Assembly (NCBI GenBank): GCA_003696125.1
Contig: RFHZ01000416.1
Span: 1 to 9,536, forward strand
From: Nitrospinota bacterium
GTDB taxonomy: Bacteria; Tectomicrobia; Entotheonellia; J063
Length of the DNA: 9,536 nt
Direction of reading: 5' to 3'
Shown here: positions 5,716 through 9,536 of the stretch, piece by piece
How the letters are laid out: every line of letters starts with the position of its first letter
Position numbering within the stretch: the stretch's first letter is position 1
Translations under genes and position numbers: made by a program
The notes under the pieces: model-generated
Database searches by the model: none
What the model was told of the DNA's origin: nothing
What the model saw: only the letters and a program-made list of their open reading frames with translations

Positions 5716-6890
5716 AGATAGCAGACCGGGTAACCCGCTTTACCGAGTCGGTGATCCGAGAGATGACTCGCCTCAGCGATCTCCACAACGGGATCAACAT
5801 GGCACAGGGATTTCCGGATTTCGATCCTCCCCAAGAATTACAGGAAGCGGCCATCCGGGCCATACAGGGCGGTTACAACCAGTACTCGATCACCTGGGGA
5901 GCCCTGCCCCTGCGGCAGGCCATAGCGGAGAAGGTGAAGTGGTACAACGGGATCGAAGCCGATCCTGAGCAGGAGATCACGGTGACCTGTGGAGCAACCG
6001 AAGCGATGATGGCTGCCCTGATTGCCGTCCTCAACCCGGGAGACGAGGTGATCATCCTGGAGCCATTTTACGAAAACTATGAACCGGGAAGCATCATATC
6101 CGGTGCCAGGGCGGTCTTTGTCCCGCTCCACCCTCCCGATTTCTCCTTTGACCGGGAAGAATTGCGAGCCGCCTTTGGTCCCCACACCAAGGCCATCGTC
6201 ATCAACAACCCGAATAACCCTACCGGCAAGGTCTTTACCCGGGAAGAACTGGAGGAGATCGCCTCCTTGTGCCAGGAGTTCGACGTGCTGGCCATCACCG
6301 ATGAGATCTATGAGCATATCCTTTACGACGACCGTCAACACATCAGCCTGGCCAGCCTTCCCGGCATGTGGGAGCGGACGATCACGATCAACGGGCTCTC
6401 CAAAACCTATAGCGTGACCGGATGGCGGGTCGGCTATGTGGTGGCCCAGGCGACCCTCTCCGATGCGGTCCGGCGGGTACACGACTTCCTGACCGTGGCC
6501 GCCCCTTCTCCCTTCCAGGAAGCCGGTGTTACTGCCCTCAGGTTCCCTTTAACCTACTACGAGGAGTTGAAAGCGGCCTATGCCCGGAAGCGACAGACTA
6601 TGCTCTCCATCCTGCAACAGGCCGGATTTCCTTTCTACCCTCCCCAGGGAGCTTACTATGTCCTGGCAGATATCTCCCCCTTCGGCTTTAGCGATGACTT
6701 CCAGTTTGCCCACTGGCTGGTGAAGGAGTGTGGTGTGGCCGTGGTACCGGGCACGAGCTTCTATCATCATAAGGAACTGGGAAGACAGCTGGTTCGCTTC
6801 GCCTTTCCCAAACGGGAAGAGACACTGCAGGAGGTAGGGAGGCGTCTGGCTCCCCTGGCCCAAAGGAGGAAGAGCGTTTCGACCGGGTGA
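5712..6890 (+). CDS. PLP-dependent class I/II aminotransferase
   Basis: This 392-residue cytoplasmic enzyme, fold type I (AspC superfamily), moves an amino group between an amino acid-like donor and a 2-oxo acid. Catalytic landmarks are complete: CGATEAM (93-99) binding the cofactor phosphate, Tyr120 in LEPFYENY stacking on PLP, NNPNNPTG (165-172), Asp197 in TDEIY pairing with the pyridine nitrogen, the Schiff-base lysine Lys231 in GLSKTYSVTGWRVGY, and Arg363 in VRFAF, the usual carboxylate-binding arginine. The N-terminal AQGFPDFDPP (31-40) resembles the kynurenine/glutamine/methionine aminotransferase branch. Substrate within that branch is not readable from motifs. The GTG start has a strong AGGAGG site and overlaps the ATPase stop, so it belongs to the importer operon. 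Acting on the imported compound or its product is the natural inference. Class III taurine aminotransferases are a different family, so taurine is not implied by this gene. Confidence 0.93.
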   Translation: MKIADRVTRFTESVIREMTRLSDLHNGINMAQGFPDFDPPQELQEAAIRAIQGGYNQYSITWGALPLRQAIAEKVKWYNGIEADPEQEITVTCGATEAMMAALIAVLNPGDEVIILEPFYENYEPGSIISGARAVFVPLHPPDFSFDREELRAAFGPHTKAIVINNPNNPTGKVFTREELEEIASLCQEFDVLAITDEIYEHILYDDRQHISLASLPGMWERTITINGLSKTYSVTGWRVGYVVAQATLSDAVRRVHDFLTVAAPSPFQEAGVTALRFPLTYYEELKAAYARKRQTMLSILQQAGFPFYPPQGAYYVLADISPFGFSDDFQFAHWLVKECGVAVVPGTSFYHHKELGRQLVRFAFPKREETLQEVGRRLAPLAQRRKSVSTG

Positions 6891-6929
6891 GATAAATAGA
6901 CTCCCAGAACAGAGTATTAGGGTATCGGC

Positions 6930-7604
6930 ATGCATCTCGAGGAACTACTCTGGTTAAAAACCGTTCCCCTCTTCAACAATCTGGAACTCCCTGACCTGAA
7001 ACAGCTCGCGTCGGCAACCCAGCTCCGGCAGTACGATAAACACCACATCCTCTTCTTCCAGGGAGACCCCTGCCACGGCTTCTTTTGCCTCAAAAGCGGT
7101 GCGGTAAAGATCTCCCGTTCCACGCCAGACGGGAAAAAGGTCGTGCTGCGTATCGCCCGTCCAGGAGAGAGCTTTGCCGAGGTTCCGGTCCTCGATGGCG
7201 GACCCTATCCGGCAACGGCAGAAACGGTGAAGCCCTCGCTTCTCTACTTCATCCAGAAGCAGGATTTCCTGGCCCTCCTCGACCGTTATCCTGCCCTGTC
7301 CCGCAAGCTCATCGCCAATCTCACCCGCCGTTGCCGCTATCTCGTCTCTGTCATCGAAGACCTGACCCTGAAACAGGCTCATAGCCGCCTGGCCAAATAC
7401 CTCTGGGAACAGGCCTACCAAAAGTCGAGCAACAGGGTACTCATCACGCTGACCCTGAACAAAGGAGAGCTGGCCTCTCTACTGGGAACCGCGCCAGAGA
7501 CCTTCTCCCGTATCCTGCGTCGTTTTCAGGAGGAGGGGATCCTCAGCGTGCAGGGGAAGCGGGTGACCATCCACGATTTGCAAAAGCTACAGGCCCAGAT
7601 CTGA
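6930..7604 (+). CDS. Crp/Fnr-family transcriptional regulator
   Basis: This 224-residue DNA-binding protein has an N-terminal cyclic-nucleotide-type beta-roll (about 10-115; GDPCHGFFCLKSG at 45-57, PGESFAEVPVLDGGPYPATAE at 78-98), a dimerisation helix (~118-157) and a C-terminal winged helix-turn-helix (about 170-216). The roll has Pro94-Ala95 where E. coli CRP has the cAMP-contacting Arg-Ser, so cAMP binding is doubtful. Cysteines are only at 48, 53 and 135, which does not match the four-cysteine 4Fe-4S pattern of FNR. The recognition helix reads ETFSR (190-194), matching the E-xx-SR contacts of FNR rather than CRP's RETxGR, so an FNR-like TTGAT-N4-ATCAA site is predicted. DNR/FixK-like haem or redox sensing is possible but unproven. 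The ATG at 6930 has a weak TTAGGG upstream. The gene follows the aminotransferase by 39 nt with no clear promoter, so readthrough is likely. Confidence 0.92.
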   Translation: MHLEELLWLKTVPLFNNLELPDLKQLASATQLRQYDKHHILFFQGDPCHGFFCLKSGAVKISRSTPDGKKVVLRIARPGESFAEVPVLDGGPYPATAETVKPSLLYFIQKQDFLALLDRYPALSRKLIANLTRRCRYLVSVIEDLTLKQAHSRLAKYLWEQAYQKSSNRVLITLTLNKGELASLLGTAPETFSRILRRFQEEGILSVQGKRVTIHDLQKLQAQI

Positions 7605-7658
7605 GGCGAGTTCCTTCTCCTCTCAGGCCACCACCCCATATCGGCGATGTATCATCGC
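7601..7658. other. Convergent gene ends with two weak inverted repeats, no convincing terminator
   Basis: The plus-strand regulator ends at 7604 and the minus-strand 544-residue gene ends at 7652. Two short dyads lie here: CTGAG (7601-7605) with CTCAG (7622-7626), loop 16 nt, and GCGATG (7644-7649) with CATCGC (7653-7658), loop TAT. The second contains the stop codon of the minus-strand gene. Neither is followed by a T-run on either strand, so efficient intrinsic termination is not supported. Confidence 0.3.
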
Positions 7659-9286
7659 AAGAGCCGGTACCACTTCCGTATCCGGGTCCAGAACCCGGTC
7701 ATACGCCCTCTGATAAACCGCTCCCATAAGCGGTAGAGTCCCCATCCTCCTCCCAGAAAGAGATACACCCCCAGAACCCAGAGGAAGAATTCCGGCCAGG
7801 TGGCCTGCCTGATCAGCGCACCGGCAAAGAGCTCGGTCAGGATACCGGCAGGGAGTCCAACAAAGGTGAGGAAGTAGACCAGGCTGTTGAGGCGCCGCTC
7901 GTACCGTCGCTCGTAATGCTCATGGAGTTCTCGCACCTCGGCGGTGACTTCCTCGTACAGGGGGGGTACACGCAACCCGTGTCGAAACCGCTGGTACAGC
8001 TCGTTGCCCTGGGGACGGTAGGTCACCTCGGTGAAGTAGTAATGATCACGAAACTGCAGAAACGCCTCCCACAAGAGACGAGCCTCATGGAGATTGCGGT
8101 AGAAGTGGGTGTGACGGCGTATCAGTTCACCATGCAGGAGACTCAGCCGGAGCTTCTGGTAGAGGACCAGGAGATAGAGATGAAAGTAGTCGCTCTCCAC
8201 GTTATGCGCCAGAGCATACCGGGTAAAGCGGGTCGGGTGAAGACCCAAGAAGACGACGTTCTGATGCAGGGCCATCCCCTGCCAATTCTCCCAGAGGGCA
8301 ATGCTGTTCTGCTCCCTCAGCCGGGTCACCTGCGTGGGGTGCGGCCTGTAATCCTCCTGCGTCGTATCGGTACCGGTGGCCAGCTCATACAATGCCTGCT
8401 CTGCCGGGGAGGCAAAGCCATGCGCTGTCCCCTGCTCTTCTTCTGCCTTGCGGAGAGCATCCTGAGCAAGACAGGCATAGGTATAAAGGTGGAACGCCTG
8501 GCCATAGACCTGCCCCTCTTTCCGGCCTGTGCTTCGAGGGGCCGTCGGATGATGCGCAAGATGCTCCAGGTATCTCTCTAAGGTTGGAACGATGGTGTCT
8601 GGCATTGCCAGACCTTGCAGGAGAAAGTCGATGAGATCACGGGTCTTGCAGGTAAGAGGATGCGCTCCCTGCAACTTGCACCTCCAGTCTGCCAACACCC
8701 AATCGATGGTCAGAGGATGAATCGGCCGAAGATAGAAGAGGAAATCGTTGAGGTCCCTGACGCTTCCTTCTCCTCCTGTCCGTTGTACCTTGAGGATCAA
8801 CACCCCGACCTGCTGGGGGAAGAGCACCACATCGACCCAGCAGAGATCAAAGGGGATAGTGAAATGCTCTATGCGCTCGCCAGCGACATTGCGACGGGTA
8901 AATTCCAGTTGCAGGGGTTTTAAGGTTGCCAGTTGTTCAGGATTGTAGGTGAGACGGAGTACGGCATCCTCAGAAACCCTATCCCCGAGCTCTGGCAGGG
9001 GGAGGCTGGCCCAGCGGGTGGCCTCGAGCAACTGTTGGGAGGGATCGCCAGGGGAGAGGTGAGTGGCCTCGGGAAAGAGCATCTCCCGCAGATAGGGGAG
9101 GAAGAAGTAGGTGTCGTCAAGAGTCCGTTTCAGGGCATCACGATCCAGTCGGCTCCACCAGGGGAGCCAGCGTCCTTCCAGGGCCTGGAGCAGGTCTCTC
9201 CGCTCTCCTCCGGCTAAGGCATGGCGGAAAGGGTAGACCAGCAGTGTAAAATGCCGGGCCAGGGGAAGATCTGGGGCCGGGTTCAT
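7652..9286 (-). CDS. Uncharacterised 544-residue protein with two C-terminal membrane helices (CorA-like layout)
   Basis: I do not recognise the family with confidence. The N-terminal ~460 residues are soluble-looking and mixed alpha/beta. The run FTIPFDLCWVDVVLFPQQV followed by GVLILKV (about 142-167) looks like a beta-rich core. Residues ~395-465 are long charged helices ending in EVRELHEHYERRYERR. Two hydrophobic segments follow at about 467-490 and 498-518, then a short basic tail (522-544). A large cytoplasmic domain, a long stalk helix, two C-terminal membrane helices and a basic tail are the CorA Mg2+ channel layout, but the signature GMN after the first helix is absent; GLPAGI (477-482) lies inside that helix. 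It may be a divergent CorA-like membrane protein; transport is not shown. There is no signal peptide. The ATG at 9286 has GGAGG within GGGGAGGAGC 6-7 nt upstream and overlaps the preceding stop as ATGA. Confidence 0.85.
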   Translation of the reverse strand: MNPAPDLPLARHFTLLVYPFRHALAGGERRDLLQALEGRWLPWWSRLDRDALKRTLDDTYFFLPYLREMLFPEATHLSPGDPSQQLLEATRWASLPLPELGDRVSEDAVLRLTYNPEQLATLKPLQLEFTRRNVAGERIEHFTIPFDLCWVDVVLFPQQVGVLILKVQRTGGEGSVRDLNDFLFYLRPIHPLTIDWVLADWRCKLQGAHPLTCKTRDLIDFLLQGLAMPDTIVPTLERYLEHLAHHPTAPRSTGRKEGQVYGQAFHLYTYACLAQDALRKAEEEQGTAHGFASPAEQALYELATGTDTTQEDYRPHPTQVTRLREQNSIALWENWQGMALHQNVVFLGLHPTRFTRYALAHNVESDYFHLYLLVLYQKLRLSLLHGELIRRHTHFYRNLHEARLLWEAFLQFRDHYYFTEVTYRPQGNELYQRFRHGLRVPPLYEEVTAEVRELHEHYERRYERRLNSLVYFLTFVGLPAGILTELFAGALIRQATWPEFFLWVLGVYLFLGGGWGLYRLWERFIRGRMTGFWTRIRKWYRLLR

Positions 9287-9536
9287 GCGTGCTCCTCCCC
9301 TTCCAGGAGTTCCTGTACCAGATCCGCCCTCTCCCCGAGGGCGGCGTACATATGGACTCGTTCTTCAGCAGAGAAGTTCCGTACCCGGGAAACGAAGCGA
9401 ACAAACTCCTGTCCCAGCGATTGGGAAGGGGAATCGATCTGTAACACGTGGTGCAGGGCATGGTGCACATCCCTTGCCGCTGCTTCCCATTCCCTGTATC
9501 GCCGCCACAGGGCACAGCGCACCCCCAGCCCTTTCA
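9283..9536 (-). CDS. Small hydrophilic protein of unknown function, 5' end possibly outside the window
   Basis: The reading frame is open to the right edge. The last ~79 residues are visible from a possible GTG at 9522, and four further in-frame codons (KGLG) precede it, so the true start may lie beyond 9536. The visible part is charged and mostly helical, with no membrane segment, signal peptide or recognisable motif. It has a His-rich patch, DVHHALHHVL, and an acidic end, ELLEGEEHA. Its TGA (9285-9283) overlaps the ATG of the 544-residue membrane protein (ATGA), and the ribosome site of that gene lies inside this one. The two products are therefore probably made together and may interact. 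Function is unknown. Confidence 0.7.
   Translation of the reverse strand, partial: KGLGVRCALWRRYREWEAAARDVHHALHHVLQIDSPSQSLGQEFVRFVSRVRNFSAEERVHMYAALGERADLVQELLEGEEHA

Noticed and set aside
5838-6482. 214-codon minus-strand open frame over the aminotransferase gene
   Set aside because: It is antisense to an enzyme with all catalytic residues intact and is Asp/Gly/His-rich as expected for a shadow.
7916-8581. 221-codon plus-strand open frame opposite the 544-residue membrane protein gene
   Set aside because: The minus-strand frame is longer, has a good ribosome site and a coupled upstream gene, and shows coherent helices and membrane segments. The plus frame has none of these.

Overview
The window reads as an ordinary stretch of a Gram-negative bacterial chromosome, moderately GC-rich by eye. 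The Gram-negative reading rests on an inner-membrane-anchored RND-type periplasmic adaptor carrying a TolC-docking signature. I cannot assign a phylum. I see no rRNA, tRNA, CRISPR array, insertion sequence or phage gene. Almost all of the sequence is coding.

Left block (1-2734, minus strand): a 687-residue tandem-duplicated 6-phosphofructokinase is followed 15 nt later by an RND/HlyD-type adaptor that runs off the left edge. The N-terminal half of the PFK keeps the ATP-dependent catalytic motifs. The C-terminal half has the same fold landmarks but has lost the catalytic ones, as in eukaryotic PFKs. This is the most unusual gene here. A 240-bp intergenic region (2735-2974) carries an extended -10 promoter for the PFK and a plausible promoter for the rightward genes.

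Middle block (2975-7604, plus strand): a probable operon encodes a NitT/TauT-type ABC importer (periplasmic binding protein, permease, ATPase) and a PLP aminotransferase whose GTG start overlaps the ATPase stop. A Crp/Fnr-family regulator follows 39 nt later. A strong 12-bp hairpin between the binding-protein and permease genes probably sets their relative expression. The simplest reading is uptake of a small, possibly amino-bearing anion, transamination in the cytoplasm, and control by the Crp/Fnr protein. The substrate cannot be read from the sequence.

Right block (7652-9536, minus strand): a small hydrophilic protein, open at the right edge, is translationally coupled by an ATGA overlap to a 544-residue protein of unknown function. 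The latter has a large soluble N-terminal region, a long charged helix and two C-terminal membrane helices. That layout resembles CorA transporters, but the GMN signature is absent. The block converges on the Crp/Fnr gene across a 47-bp gap with no convincing terminator.
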